Assembly (NCBI GenBank): GCA_900538545.1
Contig: UPYK01000008.1
Span: forward strand, 1-64,000
DNA: 64,000 bases
Source: an uncultured Eggerthella sp.
Lineage (GTDB): Bacteria; Actinomycetota; Coriobacteriia; Coriobacteriales; Eggerthellaceae
Direction of reading: 5' to 3'
A model generated the notes under the pieces. It searched no databases. It was not told the DNA's origin and was given only the letters and a program-made list of their open reading frames with translations. Both the position numbers and the translations under genes were made by a program. Positions 8,274 to 16,830 of the stretch are shown here, piece by piece (positions within the stretch are counted from its first letter, which is position 1; every line of letters begins with the position of its first letter).

Positions 8274-9638
8274 ATGTCTTTGCTCGAACGCGTATCGAAC
8301 GCACAACAGACCTACTCAACACATGATGCCCCCCGTCATACCGAAGCACACCCGAACACTCGAACCAGCGATGCAGCGCTTGAACGCTTCGAAGAACTCC
8401 GCAGCGGCGTAGGATCGCACCTCTCTTCTTCCGACATGGGAGCGCTCATCACGCGCAATCCACTCCAAGCACGCAACGAGATCACCCAGGTCTGCAAGCG
8501 CGTGTGCGAAGAACGACCCTGGCTCGCGCCGACGAACAGAGAGCGCGATATCCTCATCAATCGCTATCTCGATAGCGTGTTCGGACTTGGTCCGCTTGAG
8601 GAGCTCTTAGCTGACGAGCGCATAACCGAGATCATGGTGAACGGATCGGACGCTCTCTTCTATGAGGCGGATGGCGTTCTTTATCGATCGAAGAACTGCT
8701 TCAAGAACGACAGCGAAGTGAATGCGCTCATCGACCGCATCATCTCACCACTGGGCAGGCGCATCGATGAGACATCGCCGATGGTCAACGCGCGTCTCAA
8801 GCAGGGGCATCGCGTGAATGCGATCATCCCTCCCCTTTCGCTCAATGGTCCGATCCTTACGATCCGCAAGTTTCGCGAACAGTTCTTCTCGCTCGAGGAC
8901 ATGCGCGATCTAGGCTCATTCGATAACGATGTCCTGACCTTCTTGCGTTGGGCGGTCCAGCGCAGGCGCAATATCGCAGTCTCAGGAGGAACGGGCAGCG
9001 GGAAGACCACGTTGCTCAACGCGCTCTCTGCCTGCATACCGCCAACAGAGCGCATCATCACCATCGAAGACTCAGCTGAACTACGTTTCACCACACATCC
9101 TCACGTGATCCGTCTTGAAGCACGGCCTAAGAACATCGAGGGCTTCGGCGAAGTGACGATCAAAGACCTCGTCATCAATGCGCTGCGCATGCGCCCCGAT
9201 CGGATCGTAGTAGGTGAATGCCGCGGCAGCGAAGCGCTCGACATGCTGCAAGCCATGAACACCGGACACGATGGTTCGCTCACCACGCTCCATGCCAACG
9301 CACCGAAAGAGGCGATCAGCCGCCTGACCACCATGGTGCGCTACGGCGTCGATCTTCCCGTAGAAGTGATCGAACTGCAGATCGCCGAAGCGCTCGATCT
9401 GGTCGTTCAAACGAACCGCGATCCAGCAGGTAAACGCTATATCACCGAGATCGTCGGCTACTCTTACAACGCCGCGGAAAAGCGCTGCGAGACGAAGAGC
9501 TATTTTAAGCGAGCCTTCTGGCATGACCAGGGCACCTGGATCGCCTTCCCCTCATGGCTCGACACCCTCCCTGAATTTGCTCTTGCAACCGAGGAGGAGG
9601 TGGAGAGATGGAAACAACGCGCATCGTCGGCGGCATAG
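8274..9638 (+). CDS. cpaF: Tad pilus secretion ATPase TadA/CpaF
   Basis: This 454-residue protein is the hexameric type IV secretion-like ATPase that powers Tad pilus assembly. It has the N-terminal domain motif ITEIMVNG, Walker A SGGTGSGKTTLLN near residue 240, the Asp box ITIEDSAEL, Walker B RPDRIVVGECRG and the His box TGHDGSLTTLHAN. GAAAGGAGG lies just before the ATG. The 3' end overlaps tadB by 31 nt, which implies translational coupling. Confidence 0.97.
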   Translation: MSLLERVSNAQQTYSTHDAPRHTEAHPNTRTSDAALERFEELRSGVGSHLSSSDMGALITRNPLQARNEITQVCKRVCEERPWLAPTNRERDILINRYLDSVFGLGPLEELLADERITEIMVNGSDALFYEADGVLYRSKNCFKNDSEVNALIDRIISPLGRRIDETSPMVNARLKQGHRVNAIIPPLSLNGPILTIRKFREQFFSLEDMRDLGSFDNDVLTFLRWAVQRRRNIAVSGGTGSGKTTLLNALSACIPPTERIITIEDSAELRFTTHPHVIRLEARPKNIEGFGEVTIKDLVINALRMRPDRIVVGECRGSEALDMLQAMNTGHDGSLTTLHANAPKEAISRLTTMVRYGVDLPVEVIELQIAEALDLVVQTNRDPAGKRYITEIVGYSYNAAEKRCETKSYFKRAFWHDQGTWIAFPSWLDTLPEFALATEEEVERWKQRASSAA

Positions 9639-10582
9639 CGTTCGTTGCCGCGTTCTTCGCTGCAAGCTTGCTCGCGCTCTGGATCGCAGGCTGCGCTCGA
9701 CGTTCCCGCCACGGATCAGAAGCAGCGCTTCTCTCCGGTGCCGATTCCTCTCGAATGCAGCATCTCCTGCGCAATGGCATCCCTTCGCTCAAGCCGCTCT
9801 CGAACGAACTGCTGAAGATAAGAGTGATCGAACGTTTCATCGAGCGCCTTCAGAACGCGCTTGCCGAACGTGATACGGAAACGTATCCACAATCGCTTGC
9901 CTCCTTGTTGTTGGGCGGCGCGCTCGCCATCTTGATCCTCGGATCGGCGCTCTCAGCTTCGTTCGTCTTTGCCCTTACCGCGCTCATCTGTGCACTGCTC
10001 TTCCTCAATTCGTGGATCACCAAGCAACAAGACAGCTATCACGCGCGCTTGCGCGAAGAGCTTCCGAGTGCCATACAGGCGATGAACGCATGCTTTTGCA
10101 TCGGCTATTCTCTTCCGCAGATCTTCGAGCAAGTTGCCCAAGACCTCGAAGGCCCCCTGAAGCAGGTCTTCCAGAAAAGTGCCGCGGTAGTGGGCGCAGG
10201 AGGAACCGTTGAAGAGGCGCTTGAAGTGCTCAAAAGCCAAACGCACGAGCCCGAGCTCTTCTTCCTCGCTACCGCTCTCGAGATCCAACACCGCACCGGA
10301 AGCAGCCTTTCGCAGGTCTTGGAAGTCGTGCGCCAATCGGTCGATGACCAGCTTGAACTCAAACGCTTGCTGCAGACCCAAACCGCTCAGGCCAAGCTTT
10401 CCGCGCAGATCGTCACGATCATGCCTTTCTTGATCATCGGTGTGTTCTCGCTCATCTCCGAGGGATTTCTCGAGCCTTTCTTCACGAGCGCAGTGGGCAT
10501 CATCTTGCTCGCTATCGCGATCGCGATGCAAGCAGGAGGGATCTTACTGGTACGTAAGATGCTCAAAGTGGAGGTGGCCTGA
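9608..10582 (+). CDS. tadB: Tad pilus inner-membrane platform protein TadB
   Basis: The 324-residue membrane protein has an N-terminal hydrophobic segment (about 8-28), a central pair near 95-140, a cytoplasmic GspF/T2SSF-type domain (LREELPSAIQAMNACFCIGY, then LFFLATALEIQHRTGSSLSQVLE) and a C-terminal membrane pair. TadB and TadC form the platform on which CpaF acts. The ATG lies inside the cpaF gene after AGGAGGTGGAG; the shift in frame and strong site support it. Confidence 0.93.
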   Translation: METTRIVGGIAFVAAFFAASLLALWIAGCARRSRHGSEAALLSGADSSRMQHLLRNGIPSLKPLSNELLKIRVIERFIERLQNALAERDTETYPQSLASLLLGGALAILILGSALSASFVFALTALICALLFLNSWITKQQDSYHARLREELPSAIQAMNACFCIGYSLPQIFEQVAQDLEGPLKQVFQKSAAVVGAGGTVEEALEVLKSQTHEPELFFLATALEIQHRTGSSLSQVLEVVRQSVDDQLELKRLLQTQTAQAKLSAQIVTIMPFLIIGVFSLISEGFLEPFFTSAVGIILLAIAIAMQAGGILLVRKMLKVEVA

Positions 10583-11517
10583 TGCAAACCGCTCTCATCA
10601 TCATCGGGATCACCAGCGCATCCCTTGCTGGTAGCGCCTTTGGATACTGGGGCTTCGAGCAGGTAGAGCAAAGAAAGCTGCGCGCATCCTATCTCTTGCA
10701 AGCAGGCGCTGCCGCAGAAAGACAGGCTCTCGGTTACCTGCACGTACGTGGTCTTGCACGCACGGTGATCGAAGTCGCAATGGCCTCGTCAGACGAACAA
10801 GGCGGATCGAAGCTCGTCCAAGCGCCGCTCTGGTATCTCAGATCGAACACCTTAGAGCGCCTTATGAAGAAAGCAGGGCTTGGAGGTGAACTGTCGATCG
10901 AAGGATGCGCACGTGCTCGCATGAAGCTTGCGCTCTCGCTTGCGATCGCTGGACTCGTATGCGGCATGCTCGCATCGGAGATGCTTGCGCTCATCGGCTG
11001 CCTGGTGGGATTCATAGTGGGCTATCGCGCACCCCAGATGGCGCTCGAGCAAGAGGTGGAAGAGCGCGCCAACGCCGTCGAACGCGAGCTTTCCCAGCTT
11101 GTCGAGGTGCTGGTATTAGGGCTGAAGAGCGGGCTCAGTTTCGACCGTTCGCTCGAACTGTATTGCCACTATTTCTCGTGCGGATTGAGCCATGCCTGCA
11201 AGCGTTTCCAGGCTCAATGGCATCACGGCTTCTTAACACGCGCAGAAGGTTTGCGTGCGCTTGCAGAAAGCTACGATTCTCCCCTCTTCGAGCGGGTCAT
11301 TGAAAGCATCATCCGATCGCTACGCTTTGGCACCTCGATGGCAGAGACCTTGAGCAATGCCGGCATTGAGATTCGCGCAACGCGCAAGACCAAGCTCGAA
11401 GAGAAGGTGGCCAAGGCCCCGGTGAAGATGCTCATCCCGATCGGCACGCTCATCTTGCCCGCGATGCTCATCTTCATCTTGGGACCGATCATTCTCGAAC
11501 TTATTGAAGGATTCTAA
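10582..11517 (+). CDS. tadC: Tad pilus inner-membrane platform protein TadC
   Basis: The 311-residue protein is the second GspF-like platform subunit. It has an N-terminal membrane segment, a membrane pair at about 115-155, a cytoplasmic T2SSF domain (ELSQLVEVLVLGLKSGLSFDRSLELY, FGTSMAETLSNAGIEIRATRKTKLEEK) and a C-terminal hydrophobic segment ending in the family-typical LIPIGTLILPAMLIFILGP. It overlaps tadB by one base (TGATG). Confidence 0.93.
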   Translation: MQTALIIIGITSASLAGSAFGYWGFEQVEQRKLRASYLLQAGAAAERQALGYLHVRGLARTVIEVAMASSDEQGGSKLVQAPLWYLRSNTLERLMKKAGLGGELSIEGCARARMKLALSLAIAGLVCGMLASEMLALIGCLVGFIVGYRAPQMALEQEVEERANAVERELSQLVEVLVLGLKSGLSFDRSLELYCHYFSCGLSHACKRFQAQWHHGFLTRAEGLRALAESYDSPLFERVIESIIRSLRFGTSMAETLSNAGIEIRATRKTKLEEKVAKAPVKMLIPIGTLILPAMLIFILGPIILELIEGF

Positions 11518-11539
11518 AGAACGACAAGAAAGGAACATC

Positions 11540-11755
11540 ATGTTCAACACGATCAGCAACTGGGTAGAAGCAAAGCATCATGCGCTCGCAGCTCGAGCGA
11601 TCGACGTGTGGGTCCAGAAGAAAGGACAAGGAACGACCGAATACGCCATCCTCGTGGGAGTCTTGGTGGTCATCGCGATCATTGCCATCACGCTCTTTCG
11701 CCCCAAGATCCAAGAGCTCTGGGATGCCATCTCGAGCGGGATCAATGGGCTCTAG
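11540..11755 (+). CDS. flp: Flp/Fap-type major pilin
   Basis: The 71-residue protein is a class IVb Flp pilin precursor. The start is ATG 11540, preceded by AAAGGAAC; an upstream in-frame ATG at 11504 lies inside tadC and lacks a site. The leader is long and ends KKGQG, followed by the processing motif G/TTEYAILVGVLVVIAIIAI with the conserved Glu at position 5 of the mature hydrophobic helix. The mature peptide is about 40-43 residues. It follows tadC by 22 nt, the usual order for the structural subunit in actinobacterial tad loci. Confidence 0.93.
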   Translation: MFNTISNWVEAKHHALAARAIDVWVQKKGQGTTEYAILVGVLVVIAIIAITLFRPKIQELWDAISSGINGL

Positions 11756-11783
11756 GCCAGACTCTCCTTACGTGAGCTAAGCC

Positions 11784-12092
11784 ATGGAATCCAACAGCAA
11801 CAAGACCACCTGCAGCTACGCCCTTCCCGAAAACCACCAGGCCAGCACGCAAGCATGCGCACATGTCGGAACGGTCGAAGCGCGAAAAGCCACTTCACAG
11901 CACAGCGGATCGGGCCAAGCGAGCGTCGAATATGCGGTGGTGCTCGTTGGATTCCTCGCGCTCATCATCGCCCTCGGTACCCTTCACGCGTTTCTTGAGG
12001 ATGGTGCGCTCATCGAGCACGCGCTGCAAAGCTCATCTCACGCGATCGAGCGCATCTGTTCAGGCACGACCAAAGATGTGATGTGCGTATGA
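11784..12092 (+). CDS. Flp-like minor pilin
   Basis: A 102-residue protein with a 45-residue charged leader ending SGSG, then QASVEYAVVLVGFLALIIALGT, the pattern of class III prepilin cleavage with the conserved Glu. A Cys pair (SICSG...VMCV) sits at the C-terminus after a short amphipathic segment. It is probably a minor pilin or pseudopilin of the adjacent Tad machine. The leader is unusually long and Ser/Thr/Gln rich. The 3' end overlaps the next gene as ATGA. Confidence 0.8.
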   Translation: MESNSNKTTCSYALPENHQASTQACAHVGTVEARKATSQHSGSGQASVEYAVVLVGFLALIIALGTLHAFLEDGALIEHALQSSSHAIERICSGTTKDVMCV

Positions 12093-12673
12093 GGCGCGCA
12101 AAGGGTGCATGTAAAAGGCCAGCACGCTCGCTCTTGTTCGCCAATGCGCGAAGCGAATCGCAGCACGCTACCAAAGCGCGCACGAAAGGACAGGCGACCG
12201 TCGAAGCAGCGCTTTTGATCCCTGCGCTCCTGATCAGCCTGCTCCTTCTGATCCAACCCGGCATCCTGCTCTACACGCGCATGGTAATGGAAGGAGCCGC
12301 TGCAGAAGGGTGCCGCGTGCTCGCCACCGCATCTTCGCTCGAGGAGAATACCGCAACCGTCGAAGACTTCGTCAAACGTCGTCTGGCCAGCGTGCCGCAG
12401 CAGGAGAACTTCCATGTTCATGACCCAGCCTGTAGCTGGCGGATCGATCTTTCAGGCAACGAGGCGAGCGAAGAGGTTACGGTATCGATCTCGACCGAGG
12501 TGAAACCGCTACCCCTTTTCGATTTTGGCCTGGATGCATTGGGCGTGCTCAATAGCAACGGAAATTACGAGCTGAAGGTCTCGCACCATCTCACCACCAA
12601 GAGCACGTGGGTGCGCGAGAACACGATCAGCAACGAACCAGAACGATGGATTGAACGATGGAACGATTCTTGA
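12089..12673 (+). CDS. tadE: TadE-like pseudopilin
   Basis: The 194-residue product begins at ATG 12089 (ATGA overlap with the gene before; a GTG two codons earlier is possible). After a basic leader of about 36 residues it has GQATVEAALLIPALLISLLLL, the TadE signature with Glu after the cleavage glycine. The remainder is an extracytoplasmic domain with a Cys near residue 66 and another near 100 that could pair. Expected role: minor pilus subunit or assembly primer at the membrane. Confidence 0.85.
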   Translation: MRRAKGACKRPARSLLFANARSESQHATKARTKGQATVEAALLIPALLISLLLLIQPGILLYTRMVMEGAAAEGCRVLATASSLEENTATVEDFVKRRLASVPQQENFHVHDPACSWRIDLSGNEASEEVTVSISTEVKPLPLFDFGLDALGVLNSNGNYELKVSHHLTTKSTWVRENTISNEPERWIERWNDS

Positions 12674-14856
12674 ACAACTTAGAAGATTCACTTGCCGAAG
12701 AACAAGGGTTCTCTACGGTGGGAGTCGCGCTGGCGCTCCTGCTGTCCTTCGCGCTCATCTTCAGCGCCGCACGCGTCTACGAGATCGAATCGGTATCGGG
12801 CGATATCCAAAACGTGGCTGATAGCGCTGCGCTTGCTGCTGAGAATGTGGTGGGGGAATATTGCGTCATCGCCACGATGTGCGATGCGGTCGTCTTGTCG
12901 CTCTCGCTCTCTTCTCTCTGCGCTCTGGGGCTTTCGGTTGCAGCCGCCTGCACGCCACCCACCGCCACCCTATCGCAAGCACTTCTCAAAAGCGCACAGA
13001 AGCTCAAGCAAGCACGAGATTCATTCTCGGAAAAGGCTACCTCGGTGCTCGAAGAGCTCAAACTCATGCTCCCGCTCGTAGCAGCTGCTAAAGCGGCGAA
13101 CGTGATCGCAGAGAATGCCAATGCGCGCAACGGTGTTACCTATCGCGGTGTTGCCGTCCTCGTTCCTTGGCAAACTGAACCTCTCGAAGAGCACACCACC
13201 ACCAAGACCGATGATGCCTTCTCAGCCGTCGATCAGAAACGGGACGAGCTTGAGCAACTTGGTGCTGAGGCAGAAGAAGCAGCACACGAGGCGAACCGCA
13301 TCAAGGAAGAAGCATATCGCTACGATTGCGGCAGCGAGACCAACTATTGCATGTATGAACGCGCGAAGAATCTCGCACATTTGAGCGGGAGCGAAAATCC
13401 TTATTACAGCTCGTCTGAAACCTGGGATTTCGGTGTCGCGCTCGCACGTGCCCAAGCCTACTACCGCGCCCGCGTTGGTCAAGAGGCTCCAGCGAACGAT
13501 TCCGTTGCCGAACAGGCGCGCTCAGCGCTCAGGAAACGCTTCTATCACTTTGCCACCATCGAACTGGCACGCGGGTACGTGAACAGCAGCGAAGAAGGCT
13601 TCGATGCGTTCCTCCCCATCCTGCCAAGGAACACCGAAGAGATGAGAGAGACCGAACTCTATAGTGAAGAGGTGTACCTGATAAACTTGGTAGAAACAGG
13701 CACGTCTGGTGGGGGCGCGACAGGGAGCAACATACAAAAAGATGGGATGTTCAAGCTGCACGCTTACGATACCTGCCCTGATCTGCTCCGCACCCACAGC
13801 AGACTCGGGTACGGATCGCTCAAGGATATCGAAGATGATCCGGTCCGTTTCCGCATCTGCCCCGAATGCCAGCTTTCCCCTCAGAGCATGGGAAGCGTAG
13901 CAGCGGCATCAACCTCCATCCCCAATGGATTCGAATACCACTACCGCAAAGTAGCTGAACTAGCTCGGGAGTATGCAGAGCAAAGAGAAGAACTCGACAA
14001 ACGATCGAAGAAGCTCAAAGAAGAAGCCAACGGACTATTCGACTCGATCACAGAAGCCCTCGATGAAGCGAAAACAGCTCGCATCAAGATCGATCCACCG
14101 GGGAAATATGGCGCGATCGCCTTTGTGACGACCACTGACCCCGGGCACACGAATTTCCTCTCGGGCTTCGTTTCGGGATCGAGCAGCTTCTCGAAGCGTG
14201 CTGCCATTGCGGGTGCAACACTGCTTCCCGAATCGACCGAAAGCGGCAAAACGGCCATCAATAGTATCTTGGATGACTATGCTTCCACCAATGCGGGCGC
14301 ACTGGTAGGAGCAGAGCGCATCGTGCTCGATCTATGGTCGGGGCTGCTCAAAGGCTATGGCGAAGGTCAAGACGCACTTTCGAACGGACTGAAGAGCGCT
14401 ATCGATTCGCTACCGCTGGCAAGCGAGAGTGGACTTGGGCAATGGGCGGCTGACCTTTTCGAATCGAGCCTTTCAGCGCTCGGACTCGAACCGGTCGATC
14501 TTTCACCTCAAAAGGCAACGCTCATCAATACCGCTCACATCATGAACCAAGACGATTCGAATTTCTCGCTACGCTTGCTCTCCATCAAAGAAGAAGTCTT
14601 GAGTGCAGCCGATACCGATAGCCTCTTCACCGATGCGCTCAGTTCAGCTGAAAGCTCCATAACCGATGCGATCGGTTCAGCTGAATTCACCATCCAAGTT
14701 GCCACGATCAAGATCATAGAAGGCAAGGTGGAGATCCCGATCACCATCACGCTGCCTCAATCGATCAAGGATGCGGCAACAGGTGCTGTTCAAGAAGGAT
14801 TCTCCGCACTCAAGAATGCCATAGAGAGCACGAGTGCATACCGGAGGTGGGAATAG
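12658..14856 (+). CDS. Large TadG-like pilus-locus protein
   Basis: A 732-residue protein with an N-terminal membrane helix (about 20-45, GFSTVGVALALLLSFALIFSA) followed by GDIQNVADSAALAAENVVGEY, which matches the TadG/RcpC-type Flp-associated pattern. Most of the protein is predicted outside the membrane: helical coiled-coil stretches at about 105-145, 180-220 and 430-470, a Cys-containing section (YDTCPDLL... RICPECQLS) near 375-405, and a long amphipathic C-terminal part. It lacks a recognisable von Willebrand domain. It overlaps the preceding TadE by 16 nt. Function: likely a cell-surface anchor or minor component of the pilus. Confidence 0.75.
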   Translation: MERFLNNLEDSLAEEQGFSTVGVALALLLSFALIFSAARVYEIESVSGDIQNVADSAALAAENVVGEYCVIATMCDAVVLSLSLSSLCALGLSVAAACTPPTATLSQALLKSAQKLKQARDSFSEKATSVLEELKLMLPLVAAAKAANVIAENANARNGVTYRGVAVLVPWQTEPLEEHTTTKTDDAFSAVDQKRDELEQLGAEAEEAAHEANRIKEEAYRYDCGSETNYCMYERAKNLAHLSGSENPYYSSSETWDFGVALARAQAYYRARVGQEAPANDSVAEQARSALRKRFYHFATIELARGYVNSSEEGFDAFLPILPRNTEEMRETELYSEEVYLINLVETGTSGGGATGSNIQKDGMFKLHAYDTCPDLLRTHSRLGYGSLKDIEDDPVRFRICPECQLSPQSMGSVAAASTSIPNGFEYHYRKVAELAREYAEQREELDKRSKKLKEEANGLFDSITEALDEAKTARIKIDPPGKYGAIAFVTTTDPGHTNFLSGFVSGSSSFSKRAAIAGATLLPESTESGKTAINSILDDYASTNAGALVGAERIVLDLWSGLLKGYGEGQDALSNGLKSAIDSLPLASESGLGQWAADLFESSLSALGLEPVDLSPQKATLINTAHIMNQDDSNFSLRLLSIKEEVLSAADTDSLFTDALSSAESSITDAIGSAEFTIQVATIKIIEGKVEIPITITLPQSIKDAATGAVQEGFSALKNAIESTSAYRRWE

Positions 14857-15297
14857 ATGGAACCGACCCTCAAGCAAAGCGGATCGCGCGGCCAGATGAC
14901 GATAGAGTTCGCCCTCCTCTTCCCCGTCATGCTCATGATCGCCCTTATCGCCTGCAACAGCATCCTCTTCCTCTCAGAATGCGCGTCGTTCGACCGCATC
15001 TTCCGTGAGTCGGTATGCGTCTTCGCCCCTTCGCCCGCAAGCGAAGAGACCACCGGCCAGATCTGCGCGCACATCGAAGAGGCGCTCGCGCAGGTGAGCG
15101 AGCGCGACTATCTTTCGTGCAGCGTGTCCGCCAGCGAAGATCAGGGTGGTCTTACCACCTACACCGCAACGCTCGCATTCACACCCACCATCTTTGGTGC
15201 CTATCCGCTTCGTCGGGTGTTCGATGTCGAGCTTTCCCCTATCGAGCATCCGATCACTATGACCGTCGACAGCTATAAACCAGGAGTATTCGTATGA
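14857..15297 (+). CDS. TadE-like pseudopilin (second copy)
   Basis: The 146-residue protein starts on the base after the previous stop. A nine-residue basic leader is followed by SRGQMTIEFALLFPVMLMIALI, a clear TadE signature. The extracytoplasmic part carries three Cys residues (CASF, VCVF, ICAH) plus SCSV. It overlaps the next gene by ATGA. It is a second TadE-type subunit with a short leader, unlike the long-leader copy at 12089. Confidence 0.85.
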   Translation: MEPTLKQSGSRGQMTIEFALLFPVMLMIALIACNSILFLSECASFDRIFRESVCVFAPSPASEETTGQICAHIEEALAQVSERDYLSCSVSASEDQGGLTTYTATLAFTPTIFGAYPLRRVFDVELSPIEHPITMTVDSYKPGVFV

Positions 15298-15836
15298 CCA
15301 AACAAGCCCTTAGGAAAATACTCATCTGCGCTTTTGGCTTTGGACTGTGCTTATGCCTCATGCTAGCGATCAACCACGTTGCCTCTCCGGCTCTTGCCGA
15401 TGGACCCGAGGTATCAGGATCAGCAGCGATCGCTTCAAACAGCTTATCGAAAGAGCAGGTCATTGAACTGGTGAACGGATTCGACGAAACGGACGGCTCT
15501 TGTGAAGAGCTCATGACCAACGGTTTTGACCTGTCCTTAGAGAGCAGCCTTCCCGATTCGTTCGAACAAGAATGCCTTGATGCGCATGCCTTTTCTGCGG
15601 TCTATTCATCGGGCGAAGTGATCGGTTGCGTCTTCGAAGGCTCACGCGACCATGCCCACGCGCATTGCGAAGAGGCGCTTGCCCATAAAGGGTGGCAGGC
15701 GCTTTCAGGGAATAACGACTATGCGAGCAATTTCTATAAAGCAACGGGGCGCTATCACCAGCTCGTTTTGCAATACTTCACCACCCAAGAACGAACGCTC
15801 GTGGTCATCACCATCACCGAACGCGAGCAGTCATAG
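15294..15836 (+). CDS. Secreted protein of unknown function in the Tad operon
   Basis: The 180-residue protein has a typical signal peptide (basic start, hydrophobic core 9-30, ALA cleavage site before DGPEV at about 35). The mature part is acidic with Cys residues near 70, 95, 113 and 124 (DGSCEELM, QECLDAHAF, IGCVFEGS, HCEEALAH), enough for two disulfides. No named family recognised. It is coupled by ATGA overlap to the TadE gene before it, so it probably serves the pilus or its surface assembly. Confidence 0.7.
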   Translation: MTKQALRKILICAFGFGLCLCLMLAINHVASPALADGPEVSGSAAIASNSLSKEQVIELVNGFDETDGSCEELMTNGFDLSLESSLPDSFEQECLDAHAFSAVYSSGEVIGCVFEGSRDHAHAHCEEALAHKGWQALSGNNDYASNFYKATGRYHQLVLQYFTTQERTLVVITITEREQS

Positions 15837-15869
15837 TGCACGACCGTTCATACTGAAAAAGGAGTTCCC

Positions 15870-16253
15870 ATGTCTTTGAATCCCTCGAAAAAGCTCTCTC
15901 GAACCTCTTGGCAAAAGACCGAAGTACCGCTCTTCCCTAAAGTGAGCGTTGCCAGCACCTTCGCGCAACGCGCGCGCGGCCTCTTAGGTACGCAACCAAA
16001 ACCCGAGCTGCTCATGATAGCGCCCTGCCACAGCATCCACACCTTCGGCATGCGCTACCCCATCCATATCGCATTCTTCGATGAATGTGGGAACGTGATC
16101 GCTGCAGAAACATCCGTTCCACCTGGCACTAAACGCTCGTGCCCCCGTGCAGTTGGAGTATTAGAGATGCCCGCCCTCTATCCAGCTAGCCAATGGTTCA
16201 TCTCGGGCGATAGCCTTCGCCTTGCGCCGCCCGACGCATACCACCGCACGTAA
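15870..16253 (+). CDS. DUF192 family protein
   Basis: The 127-residue protein has the DUF192 pattern: ASTFAQRARGLLGT, LLMIAPCHSIHTFGMRYPIHIAFFDECGNVI and the small C-terminal segment ALYPASQWFISGDSL. The family is small, of unknown biochemical role, and often found at the end of tad loci. An AAAAAGGAG site precedes the ATG. It follows the secreted protein by 33 nt and is probably co-transcribed. No export signal is evident here, unlike many DUF192 proteins. Confidence 0.85.
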   Translation: MSLNPSKKLSRTSWQKTEVPLFPKVSVASTFAQRARGLLGTQPKPELLMIAPCHSIHTFGMRYPIHIAFFDECGNVIAAETSVPPGTKRSCPRAVGVLEMPALYPASQWFISGDSLRLAPPDAYHRT

Positions 16254-16395
16254 GCCTCTTCTAGCTTCAACACAAGTGCGATCGATGCGTTTTTGCCATC
16301 ACTCCCGAGAACAGCCTGCAACCCATCTGCAAGAGCACGCGAACGAAAGAATATGGTTCCGAACAACCAACTCATCATCAAAGGAGAACATCTTC

Positions 16396-16812
16396 ATGAA
16401 AGTAATTCACGGAAGCCTACCCCAAGACAACGATCCTGCCAACTTCAAGACCTGCCCCATTTGTGGGTCGGTCTGCTTCGCAGATATGGACACGTGTTTC
16501 GGCTGCCTTCATCACTTCACCGATGCGGACGCGACCAAGACCACGCCTATTCCGATCGTTCGGAACAATGAGCGCGTCATCGCTCCAACAAGCATCAGCA
16601 CAGCGCAACCTGCCGCCGGCATGGAACACCCGCGCATGAAAGAACACGCTCGAATAAAGATCTCTCCAGCCGCCAAGAGCAGCGAACTTCAGACCGAATC
16701 GGCCGAGGGCAGAAATGGTGGCGGTGATGCGATAACGCATCGGGTCTGCACGGAGACTGCAGGCGGCGCGTTCGAGATCGCCCTCACGATCGAGGTGCGC
16801 CCTATCGTCTAA
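16396..16812 (+). CDS. Small zinc-ribbon protein
   Basis: The start is ATG 16396, preceded by AAAGGAG; the frame is open further upstream but without a site. The 138-residue protein has one zinc ribbon (CPICGSVCFADMDTCFGC, about residues 17-34), a disordered Pro/Ala middle and a short beta-like C-terminus (GGAFEIALTIEVRPIV). Function unknown. Similar short CPxCG proteins occur near tad genes in related genomes only by inference. It ends 18 bp from the convergent thrC. Confidence 0.7.
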   Translation: MKVIHGSLPQDNDPANFKTCPICGSVCFADMDTCFGCLHHFTDADATKTTPIPIVRNNERVIAPTSISTAQPAAGMEHPRMKEHARIKISPAAKSSELQTESAEGRNGGGDAITHRVCTETAGGAFEIALTIEVRPIV

Positions 16813-16830
16813 GATTAGGCCAAGAGAAGT

